NCBI GenBank assembly: GCA_046728115.1
Contig: JBKPDW010000005.1
Coordinates: 1-20,756 of the forward strand
From: CAVSWN01 sp046728115
Lineage (GTDB): Bacteria > Acidobacteriota > Vicinamibacteria > Vicinamibacterales > CAVVIG01
Length of the DNA stretch: 20,756 nt
Reading direction: 5' to 3'
Positions 1-6,747 of this stretch are shown piece by piece. Each line of letters begins with the position of its first letter. Within the stretch, counting starts at the first letter, position 1. The notes beneath the pieces are model-generated. The model saw nothing but the letters and a program-made list of their open reading frames with translations, made no database searches and was not told the origin of the DNA. The position numbers and the translations under genes are program-made.

Positions 1-75
1 GTACGCGATCGTGCGCAGCCTGTTGCCGTCGATCGGTGCGTAGCCGGAGGGTGAGGTGACAACTGTGCTCGACAT
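1..75 (-). CDS. N-terminal 25 codons of a probable alpha/beta hydrolase (partial)
   Basis: Reading leftwards from an ATG at 75, an open frame continues to the window edge and begins MSSTVVTSPSGYAPIDGN. The stretch SGYAPIDGNRLRTIAY resembles the opening strand of many alpha/beta-fold hydrolases, which often start with a G-Y-A-P-V-N-G-L-type segment. The start lies 2 bases beyond the stop codon of the barrel gene at 956-78, so the two are probably co-transcribed and translationally coupled. No catalytic residue is visible in this fragment. The family call rests on the N-terminal motif alone and could be wrong; that it is a real coding start is more likely, given the tight spacing. Confidence 0.45.
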   Translation of the reverse strand, partial: MSSTVVTSPSGYAPIDGNRLRTIAY

Positions 76-77
76 GG

Positions 78-956
78 TCAGAAAAGCCTCTTCTTGATCA
101 GCGCCGGGATCGTGGGTGTCAGCTGGAATTGAACGTTCCACTTCGGGCCGCCTACGCTTGGAGCAATGGCGTAGTACTGAACCTGCACCTGCATCAACGT
201 CGGCAAGCCGCCGCATTTACACAGCTTGCCCACCTGTGGCCCGATCGAGAACACCGTTTGGTCGGCCTCCCGATCGACCGTCAGGCTCGGCTGAGTGCCA
301 ACCGTCCAACCGCTTGGAAACGAGTACGTGTAATTGAAGACGCCGTTCATATGGTTGGTCTTCGCACCGCTGCCGCCAACCTTGAACCATTGCTGGACGA
401 AGCCATAGGCAATGAAGTGCTGGCCCAGCAACGTCGCTCCGACATCAGGGCCGATCTGCCATGTGTCCTCCCCGAGCTGACGCTGCGACGCCGTCGGAAA
501 GATGAACGTGGGGCCCGCGCCGACCACCAATCGGCCGCCGAACAGCGGGTGCGCCGCGGCAATTCCGAGGACCGTGTCGCCGAACCCCGAGCTTCGATCG
601 CTGCGGCCGGTGCCATCCAAGTACGGTACGGAATTGACCGTCGTCAGCACCGGACGCAAATACAGGCCCCATTGATCGGTCAGCTTCAGGTTCATCAACG
701 GCTGAAACATCAGATTGTTCTGCCAGTGATTGCCGTGGCCCTGCGGCATCTCGATCGAATTGTTGTTCTGCTGGATCTGCATCAGCCAGGCGTTGGAGAA
801 CGGATTGGTGGCCTGCTGGGCCAAAGCCGCGGCCGACTGCTCCTGGTCGGCTGACGATGCGGCGCCGGCCGACTGCCCCTGCGCGAATGTTGATGTGGCG
901 GCGCACGCGAACGCGAGAACGACGCCCACAAGACTTCTGATTTTTGGCGACTTCAT
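78..956 (-). CDS. Outer-membrane beta-barrel protein, 'neuromedin U'/transporter-like family
   Basis: The frame is open much further upstream, but the start chosen is the ATG at 956, because it follows an AGGAGA ribosome site and opens a classical signal peptide (MKSPKIRSLVGVVLAFAC, cleavage probably after TFAQ near residue 26). The mature protein has the NPFSNAWLMQIQQNNN segment, followed by alternating hydrophobic/polar strands (NNLMFQPLMNLKLTDQWGL, LRPVLTTVNS) and a C-terminal LF. These are typical of a family of secreted barrel proteins often mislabelled neuromedin U or 'transporter'. The protein is 292 residues. The substrate is unknown. It is transcribed divergently from the DUF2490-like barrel gene, behind a candidate sigma-54 promoter at 986-1001. 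A degenerate copy of its 3' end lies at 10096-10131. Confidence 0.8.
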   Translation of the reverse strand: MKSPKIRSLVGVVLAFACAATSTFAQGQSAGAASSADQEQSAAALAQQATNPFSNAWLMQIQQNNNSIEMPQGHGNHWQNNLMFQPLMNLKLTDQWGLYLRPVLTTVNSVPYLDGTGRSDRSSGFGDTVLGIAAAHPLFGGRLVVGAGPTFIFPTASQRQLGEDTWQIGPDVGATLLGQHFIAYGFVQQWFKVGGSGAKTNHMNGVFNYTYSFPSGWTVGTQPSLTVDREADQTVFSIGPQVGKLCKCGGLPTLMQVQVQYYAIAPSVGGPKWNVQFQLTPTIPALIKKRLF

Positions 957-985
957 ATTCCAAACATCTCCTGTCGTCCGTTCAT

Positions 986-1001
986 CGCAAAGGCAATGCC
1001 T
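986..1001 (-). promoter_or_regulatory. Candidate sigma-54 promoter for the leftward barrel gene
   Basis: Read on the minus strand the site is AGGCAT-N5-TTGCG. It keeps the GG of the -24 element and the GC of the -12 element with the required 5-base spacer, and differs from the TGGCAC consensus at the first and last bases. Transcription would begin near 975, just upstream of the AGGAGA ribosome site and the ATG at 956. It matches the rightward site at 13 of 16 positions. Confidence 0.5.
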
Positions 1002-1082
1002 GCGCGCGCTGAGCACGCGACTGAGGAAATGTGTCGATTTCTTGCGCGAAGGGGTGGCGGCGGACCGCGTATTCCCAGGCAC

Positions 1083-1098
1083 CGTCTGGAAACAGACG
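1083..1098. promoter_or_regulatory. Dyad CGTCTG-N4-CAGACG, candidate activator site
   Basis: This is a perfect 6-base inverted repeat around GAAA. Its centre is about 100 bases upstream of the predicted rightward start and about 115 bases upstream of the predicted leftward start. That is where sigma-54 enhancer-binding proteins usually bind. Which protein recognises it is unknown; the activator at 18612-20156 is a candidate. Confidence 0.4.
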
Positions 1099-1163
1099 TC
1101 GTCGGCGCGAACCACTACGAAGAAATCGTGCGGTTTTCCGGGTGTCCTCGCGACGCCGTGCGC

Positions 1164-1179
1164 TGGCATTGCGGTTGCG
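1164..1179 (+). promoter_or_regulatory. Candidate sigma-54 promoter for the barrel/Kelch/tyrosinase/CusBA run
   Basis: The site is TGGCAT-TGCGG-TTGCG. It matches the sigma-54 -24/-12 consensus (TGGCAY, 5 bases, TTGC) with exact spacing. Initiation would fall near 1190, giving a leader of about 36 bases that contains the GGAG ribosome site at 1217-1220 ahead of the ATG at 1226. Confidence 0.6.
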
Positions 1180-1225
1180 GTTTCCTGAGTGCGTTCGCCG
1201 TGACGGCGACGCACATGGAGATGGT

Positions 1226-1948
1226 ATGCAGCGACTTTCACGGCTTGCACGACGCGTCGTACCGCATGTTCTGATGATCGGTTTGCTGTCGATTGGCGCG
1301 AGGTGCGCCGCCCAGGAAGTCGAGGCGCCTGCCTCACCCGGTGGCGGACGCGGTCCCATCGTCGCGCCTTCCACTTATCTGGAGCTCAACGTTCCGGTCC
1401 AGGACCGCGTCGGGCTGAACGTCTACGGGTTCTACGTCGGCAACGTGGACGTGCCAGCGGGCCAAATCGACGTTCCGATCCGCATCACAAAATTTCTGAA
1501 GGTCACTCCCAGCTACCTGTATGTGTCGATGCCCGCCAGCGCGCTCGATGAAATGGTTTCCAAGCCGGTGCGATTCGCCCATGGCAGCGACGAGCAGCAA
1601 TTTCGGATCGACGGAACCGTGAATTTCACGCTGCGCGGCTTCAACATTTCAGATCGCAATATGTACGTCCGCAGGTTCCTGTCGACTGCGGATATCAACC
1701 GCTATCGCAATCGTGTCCAGGTCGCGTATCCCCTCGCGCTCGATGGCCACCCGGTGCAGCCGTTCGCGTCATACGAGGCGTTTTACGAGCGGCAGAACGG
1801 CGGCTGGAACAGAAATCGAGTGTGGACCGGCGTCACGCTGCCTCTCAACAAGCAGCTGGCGATCCAGCCGTCCTACCTGTGGGAAAACACTCGAGGGCTG
1901 CGCGATCTCAACTACCTGATGCTGGGGGTCATCGTGAACGCGAAGTAA
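1226..1948 (+). CDS. DUF2490-like outer-membrane beta-barrel protein
   Basis: The 240-residue protein has an N-terminal signal sequence (hydrophobic VLMIGLLSIGARC, cleavage probably after CAAQ near residue 30). Amphipathic strands follow, and the C-terminal half has the pattern QPFASYEAFYERQ ... NRNRVWTGVTLPL ... LNYLMLGVIVN. This F-A-S-Y-E-A-F-Y plus R-x-R-x-x-x-G-V pattern is characteristic of the DUF2490 barrel family, whose function is not established. The start at 1226 is chosen because GGAG lies 5 bases upstream and the signal peptide begins there; the open frame extends further left without support. It is the first gene after the rightward sigma-54-type promoter and lies 38 bases before the Kelch gene. 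Confidence 0.75.
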   Translation: MQRLSRLARRVVPHVLMIGLLSIGARCAAQEVEAPASPGGGRGPIVAPSTYLELNVPVQDRVGLNVYGFYVGNVDVPAGQIDVPIRITKFLKVTPSYLYVSMPASALDEMVSKPVRFAHGSDEQQFRIDGTVNFTLRGFNISDRNMYVRRFLSTADINRYRNRVQVAYPLALDGHPVQPFASYEAFYERQNGGWNRNRVWTGVTLPLNKQLAIQPSYLWENTRGLRDLNYLMLGVIVNAK

Positions 1949-1986
1949 CGCAGACGACTGAGTCAACAACTGGAAAGGAGAGTTCG

Positions 1987-3108
1987 ATGTCGAAAGTGTC
2001 GAAATGGGGGACAGCACTCGCTGCCGTGGTCGCGACCGTGGTTGCCGCCACGGCGACGACGGTGGCGCAGATGCCGACGTCCCCGTACAAGAAGGCGGCG
2101 CCGTTCCCGGAGCCGGATGAAGAGCTCTACGGCGTGACCACCAACGGCAAGATGTACGTGATTGGAGGTTGGGGCGACGGCAAGGGTCGCGGCGTCAACT
2201 ACGAGTACGACCCCGCCACCGACACGTGGACGAAGAAGACGCCGACGCCGCGGCCGGCGCACCATGCGGCGCTGGCGGCCGCCAAGGGCAAAGTGTACGT
2301 GTTTGGTGGTTTCGTCGCTCCGGCGACCACCGCGATCCCGCTCGGCGCCGCCTGGGAACCGATCGCCGACGCGTACGAGTTCGATCCCGCTACCGATTCA
2401 TGGAAGGCGCTGGCGCCGCTTCCGGGCAAGCGCGGCGCGGCGATCGCCATGGAAGTGGGCGGCAAGATCTACGTGATCGGCGGCGCCACCACGATGGAAG
2501 GCTCGAAGGACTCGTTCTTCACCGCGTTCGGGCCGGCGCGCGTGCTGGCTACGAACGATGTGTACGACCCCGCCACGAACAAATACGAGAGCCGCACCCC
2601 GATGTCGGTGCCGCGGAATCACGCGTTCGGCGCCGCCGTCAACGGCAAGATCTACGTCATCGGTGGCCGCACCGGCCACGGCTTCATTCTCTCGGCCACC
2701 AACACGGACGTGGTCGAAGAGTACAACCCGGCGTCCAACATGTGGAGTATCCCGAAGGAGCGGATGCCGACCGCGCGCAGCGGCGGAGCCTCGGGCACCG
2801 ACGGCCGCATGATCTATGTCGCCGGCGGCGAGGTGACCACCACGGAACTCGTCGGCGCGTACCGAGCCGTCGAAGCCTACAACCCAGCGACCAATTCGTG
2901 GATTGCCTTCCCCTCCATGCCGATGCCGCGTCACGGCGCCGCCGGTGCGGTGATCGGGAATCGTTTCCACCTGGTGAGCGGGATGATCCAGTCGGCGGGA
3001 GCGCTGACGTTCCTCGATCCGACGCTCTCCGTCCACACGGCTGCCCACGACGTCCTGGAGCTGCTGTTCAATCCAAATCCGCCGACGGCGCCATCGCCGC
3101 GGCAGTAA
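1987..3108 (+). CDS. Secreted Kelch-repeat protein
   Basis: The start at 1987 follows AAAGGAGAG and begins a signal peptide (ALAAVVATVVAATATTVAQ, cleavage near residue 28). The 373-residue product is a Kelch beta-propeller. Blades recur as G-x-x-Y-V-I-G-G followed about 15-25 residues later by Y-D/N-P-A-T/S-x-x-W (for example MYVIGGWGDG ... YEYDPATDTW and KIYVIGGRTG ... EEYNPASNMW), giving about six blades. Kelch propellers generally bind partners or form the scaffold of galactose-oxidase-type enzymes; no galactose oxidase copper-site signature was recognised. The protein is homologous along its whole length to the N-terminal half of the next gene, down to conserved stretches such as KAAPFPEPDEELYGV, so the two arose by tandem duplication. 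Its role is unknown; export to the periplasm or outside is likely. Confidence 0.85.
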   Translation: MSKVSKWGTALAAVVATVVAATATTVAQMPTSPYKKAAPFPEPDEELYGVTTNGKMYVIGGWGDGKGRGVNYEYDPATDTWTKKTPTPRPAHHAALAAAKGKVYVFGGFVAPATTAIPLGAAWEPIADAYEFDPATDSWKALAPLPGKRGAAIAMEVGGKIYVIGGATTMEGSKDSFFTAFGPARVLATNDVYDPATNKYESRTPMSVPRNHAFGAAVNGKIYVIGGRTGHGFILSATNTDVVEEYNPASNMWSIPKERMPTARSGGASGTDGRMIYVAGGEVTTTELVGAYRAVEAYNPATNSWIAFPSMPMPRHGAAGAVIGNRFHLVSGMIQSAGALTFLDPTLSVHTAAHDVLELLFNPNPPTAPSPRQ

Positions 3109-3123
3109 CCGATGTCACCGAAC

Positions 3124-3150
3124 TCCCGTGAAGCGAGCCGCTTCACGGGA
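3124..3150. terminator. Strong stem-loop between the two Kelch genes
   Basis: Perfect 12-base arms (TCCCGTGAAGCG at 3124-3135, complement at 3139-3150) flank a 3-base AGC loop, 16 bases after the Kelch stop codon. No T tract follows (CCTCATTAAT), so it is not a canonical intrinsic terminator. It may act as a partial terminator or mRNA 3'-end stabiliser that gives the upstream Kelch gene a higher dose than the tyrosinase gene, or it may be an operator. Confidence 0.5.
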
Positions 3151-3185
3151 CCTCATTAATCGTCAACGTTTTGAAGGAGACCTTC

Positions 3186-5456
3186 ATGTCGAAAGTGTTT
3201 CAACGCACGACCGCGATGCTCGCGATTCTCATGGCGAGCGTGATGGTCGTCGCGAACGCGTCGGCGCAAATGCCGGCGTCGCCCTGGAAAAAGGGCGCAC
3301 CATTCCCCGAGCCCGACGAAGAGCTGTATGGAGTCGCCTCTAACGGCAAGCTGTACGTGATTGGCGGCTGGAACGACGGCAAGGCCGGCGGTGTCAACTA
3401 CGAGTACGACCCCTCCACCGACAAGTGGACGAAGAAGCAGCCGATGCCACGGCCGGCGCATCATGCGGCGCTGGCTGCGGCCAACGGCAAGATCTACGTG
3501 ATGGGCGGATTCGTCGCGCCGTCGGAAACGGCGCTCCCGCTGGGCGCTGCGTGGCAGCCCATCGACAACGCCTGGGAGTACAACCCGGCGTCCGATTCCT
3601 GGAAATCGCTGCCACCGTTGCCGACCGCACGCGGGTCGGCGGTCGCCGTCGAAGCCGGCGGCAAGATCTACACGATCGGTGGCGCCACGACGATGGAGGG
3701 ACGTGTCCTCGAGGATTCGAGCGGCCGCCTTGGCGATGCCAAGGACCCGTTCTTCACGGCCTTCGGACCGTCACGCGTGCTGAGCGTCAACGAAGTGTAC
3801 GACCCCGCGACGAACAAGTGGGAAACCCGCCAGCCGATGTCGGTGCCGCGCAATCACGCGTTCAGCGCATCCGTCAACGGCAAAATCTACGTGATCGGCG
3901 GCCGCACGGGTCATGCGTTCATCCTCACCGCCACGAACACCGACGTGGTCGAGGAGTACAGCCCGCTGTCCGATACATGGAGCGTTCCCAAGTCGCGGAT
4001 GCCGACCGCTCGTAGCGGCGGCGTGACGGGCACTGACGGCCGCAGGATCTACGTGGCGGGTGGCGAGGTCACGACCGACCAGTTGGTGGGCGCGTACCGC
4101 GCGATCGAGGCGTACGACACGCTCACGGACTCGTGGATCACGCTGCCCCCGATGCCGATGCCGCGTCACGGCGTTGCGGGTGCGGTGCTTGGCAATCGCT
4201 TCCATCTGGTGAGCGGCATGGTGCAGTCCGCGGGCGCCCTGGTGTTCCTTGATCCGACTCTCGCCACACACACGGTCGCGCACGACATTCTCGACCTGCA
4301 GCCGTTCACTTCGGCACCAGCGGCCGCTGCGACGAAGAGCGCCGCGGCGCCGGCCCAGGTCCAGGCAAGCACTGGAGCTGCCGCGATCGTGAAGGTGAGC
4401 GGTCGTACTGACGACGCACCCGCGCCGTCGACCGCCGCAAAGAAGATCTACACGCGCTACAACATCAACAGCCCCGAAGGTCAGGTCATGCTCGCGAAAT
4501 ATGCGCGCGCGGTCGAGATCATGCGGACGCTCCCCGAGTCGGACCAGCACTCGTGGACGTGGTGGTGGTATACGCACTGGGTCAAGGGATATCCGGCGGC
4601 GCTGTGGGACTTGTCGGAGAAGAAGAAGGCGGAGGTCATCTCCACACTTCCCAAGGAGATTCAAGACGACGCGAGGGCCGTGTGGAACGGGTGCCAGGCA
4701 CACCCCACCGACCCGAGGGACCCGGAGCACTATCAGCAGTGGTTTTTCCTGCCGTGGCACCGATTGATGCTCGCGCAGTTCGAGGGCGTCATTCGTGAGG
4801 TGCTGCACGACGAGGACTTCACGCTTCCGTACTGGAACCCGGTCACCGGCAATCCCGACGATTTCATTCTGCCCGCGGTGTTCCGCCGGCCAGGCAGCCC
4901 GCTCTACAACGGAACCCGCTGGTTCTGGGTGAACGGGGGCGAACGGATCGACAACCTCTATCGAGATTGGATCAGTCTTGATGCGCTGAACGAGAAGTTC
5001 TACATCGACTCGCCTCAGGGCAGCCTCGGGTTCAATCCGAGACTCGACCAGAACCCCCACTTCTTCACACACTTCGGACTCGGGGGCGACATGGCCGAAT
5101 TCTCGACGGTCGGTGGCGATCCGATCTTCTATCTCCATCACGCCAACATCGACCGCCTCTGGGAGAGCTGGAACCGGCTGGGAAACACGAACCCCACCGA
5201 TCCCAAATTCCTGGACCGCAAATTCTCGTACGGGGACAGGAGCGGCAAGCGGGTCGATCTGGCGGTGAGCTCGGGCAATCGAACCGCGCAGCTCGGCTAC
5301 GAATACGACAAGTATGAACTGCCGCCCGCGCCTCACACGATCACGACCGAGGAGGCTGCCGAGAGGGAGCGCGTCTACCACTCTTTCCACAATCAGGCCC
5401 TCGGCGCGACGAGTGGCGCCACGCATGCGCCGGCGCCCGGAGGTAAACAGGAATGA
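3186..5456 (+). CDS. Secreted Kelch propeller fused to a tyrosinase-type copper domain
   Basis: The 756-residue protein starts at 3186, with AAGGAGA 5 bases upstream, and opens with a signal peptide ending near ASAQ (residue 28). Residues about 38-365 form a six-bladed Kelch propeller paralogous to the preceding gene, with about 12 extra residues around 173-185. A linker rich in Ala, Pro and Thr (about 373-420) leads to a tyrosinase/hemocyanin copper domain (about 420-712). The copper-A side shows NGCQAH (501-506) and FFLPWHRLMLAQFE (520-533). The copper-B side shows NPHFFTHFGLGG (H625, H629) and DPIFYLHHANIDRLW (H651/H652), and the domain ends in the usual LGYEYD. Tyrosinases and related type-3 copper enzymes oxidise phenols with oxygen. 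The usual first copper-A histidine position appears displaced (see findings). Location just before copper-type efflux genes fits copper use. Confidence 0.88.
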   Translation: MSKVFQRTTAMLAILMASVMVVANASAQMPASPWKKGAPFPEPDEELYGVASNGKLYVIGGWNDGKAGGVNYEYDPSTDKWTKKQPMPRPAHHAALAAANGKIYVMGGFVAPSETALPLGAAWQPIDNAWEYNPASDSWKSLPPLPTARGSAVAVEAGGKIYTIGGATTMEGRVLEDSSGRLGDAKDPFFTAFGPSRVLSVNEVYDPATNKWETRQPMSVPRNHAFSASVNGKIYVIGGRTGHAFILTATNTDVVEEYSPLSDTWSVPKSRMPTARSGGVTGTDGRRIYVAGGEVTTDQLVGAYRAIEAYDTLTDSWITLPPMPMPRHGVAGAVLGNRFHLVSGMVQSAGALVFLDPTLATHTVAHDILDLQPFTSAPAAAATKSAAAPAQVQASTGAAAIVKVSGRTDDAPAPSTAAKKIYTRYNINSPEGQVMLAKYARAVEIMRTLPESDQHSWTWWWYTHWVKGYPAALWDLSEKKKAEVISTLPKEIQDDARAVWNGCQAHPTDPRDPEHYQQWFFLPWHRLMLAQFEGVIREVLHDEDFTLPYWNPVTGNPDDFILPAVFRRPGSPLYNGTRWFWVNGGERIDNLYRDWISLDALNEKFYIDSPQGSLGFNPRLDQNPHFFTHFGLGGDMAEFSTVGGDPIFYLHHANIDRLWESWNRLGNTNPTDPKFLDRKFSYGDRSGKRVDLAVSSGNRTAQLGYEYDKYELPPAPHTITTEEAAERERVYHSFHNQALGATSGATHAPAPGGKQE

Positions 5457-5502
5457 CCTACGCCCGCCTGACCGGGTATCGGCTCAGGCAGAGGCCACGT
5501 CG

Positions 5503-6747
5503 ATGAAACGCATCATCGTTGTCACAGCTATCGCAGTCTCTATCGCCGCCGGCGCGTTCGCCGGCGGCGTCTCCTGGGTGCACCGGTCCGGCGGTGTGCG
5601 CGCCGGCGAGCAGGCAACCGTCTACACCTGCCCGATGCACCCTGACTACCACAGCGACCATCCCGGCGACTGTCCGATCTGCGGCATGCACCTCGAACGG
5701 GTCCGCGGCGGCGGTACGGCGAACGCCAACGCGGCGCCACCCGCGCTCGCACAAGGCGCCGTGCAGGTAAGTCCCGAGCGACAACAGGCGATCGGCGTCC
5801 GGCTCGGCGTCGTCGGCTCCGTATCCGGCACCCGATTGCTGCGGACGACCGGCCGCGTGGCGGCCGACGAGAACCGGACGTATCCGGTCGTCGCCGCGGT
5901 GAGTGGCTGGATGCGCAAGGTCGAGCACGTGTCGGCCGGCGACTCCGTGAAGCAACACCAGGTGCTCGCGTCGTTCGTCGCGCCGCCCGAGTTCGACACT
6001 GCCCAGCGGGCGTACTACGACGGTCTCGAAAAGTTGTATCGCGCAGCCGCCACGCAGTCGGGCGACCTGAAGCACGCGACCGAAGCCGTCGAGCGGCTCG
6101 CAGACGCGTTACGGATCATGGGCGCCTCCAACACGCAGCTCAGGGAGATGGCGAAGCACCGGGACGTCATGGAAGACATCCAGGTCGAATCGCCGGCGGA
6201 CGGTGTCGTGCTGAAGCGCAGCGCCTCGGCGGGCCTGCGGTTCGATCCCGGCTTCGAGCTGTACCGGATCGCCGATTTGCATCACGTGTGGATTCTGGCT
6301 GACGTCTACCGCGATCAGCAGCGGTTCATCCGTCGCGGCGCGCCGGCGCGGATCACCATGTCGGACGCCAGTGGCGCGCTGAACGCGACGGTGAGCCAGG
6401 CGGAGCCGATCTTCGACGAGACAACGCTGACGCTGAAGGTGCGGCTGGAGGCGGCAAACCCGCAATTCGCGCTCAAGCCCGGCATGTTCGTGGACGTGGA
6501 GTTTCCGGTTCGGTTCCCGGCGGCGCTCGTCGTGCCGGCCGACGCGATTGTGGACTCGGGGGTTCGCAAGACCGTGTTCGTCGATCGTGGCAACGGCTAC
6601 TTCGAGCCGCGGCTGGTCGAGACCGGGTCGCGCATGGACGGCGACGTCGAGGTGACGAAGGGGCTCGCGCCAGGCGAGCGCATCGTGATCTCGGGCACGT
6701 TCCTCGTCGATTCCGAGAGTCGTATGAAGGCGGCGGCGAAGCCATGA
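5503..6747 (+). CDS. cusB: CusB-like RND efflux periplasmic adaptor with heavy-metal-binding domain
   Basis: The 414-residue protein begins with a signal/anchor helix (IIVVTAIAVSIAAGAFAGG). A heavy-metal-binding module follows at about 41-65 (YTCPMHP ... GDCPICGMHLE), with paired Cys, Met and His. The rest is a membrane-fusion adaptor: a lipoyl-like half near VAAVSGWMRKVEHVSAGDSV, an alpha-hairpin, the other half around VESPADGVVLKRSAS, and beta-barrel and membrane-proximal domains (LKPGMFVDVEFPV, VFVDRGNGYFEPRLVETG). Such adaptors link an RND pump to an outer-membrane channel and hand over Cu(I)/Ag(I) or similar ions. The ATG at 5503 is preceded by GAGG at 8 bases. Its stop overlaps the pump gene by ATGA. 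No outer-membrane channel gene is present here, so a TolC/CusC partner must lie elsewhere. The exact metal is inferred. Confidence 0.88.
   Translation: MKRIIVVTAIAVSIAAGAFAGGVSWVHRSGGVRAGEQATVYTCPMHPDYHSDHPGDCPICGMHLERVRGGGTANANAAPPALAQGAVQVSPERQQAIGVRLGVVGSVSGTRLLRTTGRVAADENRTYPVVAAVSGWMRKVEHVSAGDSVKQHQVLASFVAPPEFDTAQRAYYDGLEKLYRAAATQSGDLKHATEAVERLADALRIMGASNTQLREMAKHRDVMEDIQVESPADGVVLKRSASAGLRFDPGFELYRIADLHHVWILADVYRDQQRFIRRGAPARITMSDASGALNATVSQAEPIFDETTLTLKVRLEAANPQFALKPGMFVDVEFPVRFPAALVVPADAIVDSGVRKTVFVDRGNGYFEPRLVETGSRMDGDVEVTKGLAPGERIVISGTFLVDSESRMKAAAKP

Larger units (their letters stand above)
957..1225. promoter_or_regulatory. Divergent intergenic regulatory region (269 bp)
   Basis: No convincing gene lies here; the ORFs that cross it are extensions or shadows of the flanking genes. 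It holds two sigma-54-type promoter sequences facing outwards (986-1001 leftward, 1164-1179 rightward). Between them is a CGTCTG-GAAA-CAGACG dyad centred near 1090. A pair of 9-base inverted arms, CGATTTCTT (1035-1043) and AAGAAATCG (1120-1128), each lies about 35 bases inside the nearer promoter. The layout is close to mirror-symmetric, as expected for two operons driven by a shared enhancer-binding activator. A short palindrome, CGCCGTGACGGCG, at 1196-1208 would fall in the 5' leader of the rightward gene. Confidence 0.6.

Noticed and set aside
996..1274. 92-codon plus-strand frame (and overlapping frames) across the divergent intergenic region
   Set aside because: It overlaps the promoters and the DUF2490 gene start in another frame, has biased low-complexity composition and no recognisable family.
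3771..5426. 551-codon minus-strand frame opposite the Kelch-tyrosinase gene
   Set aside because: It is a shadow of a certain gene, with composition typical of antisense translation.
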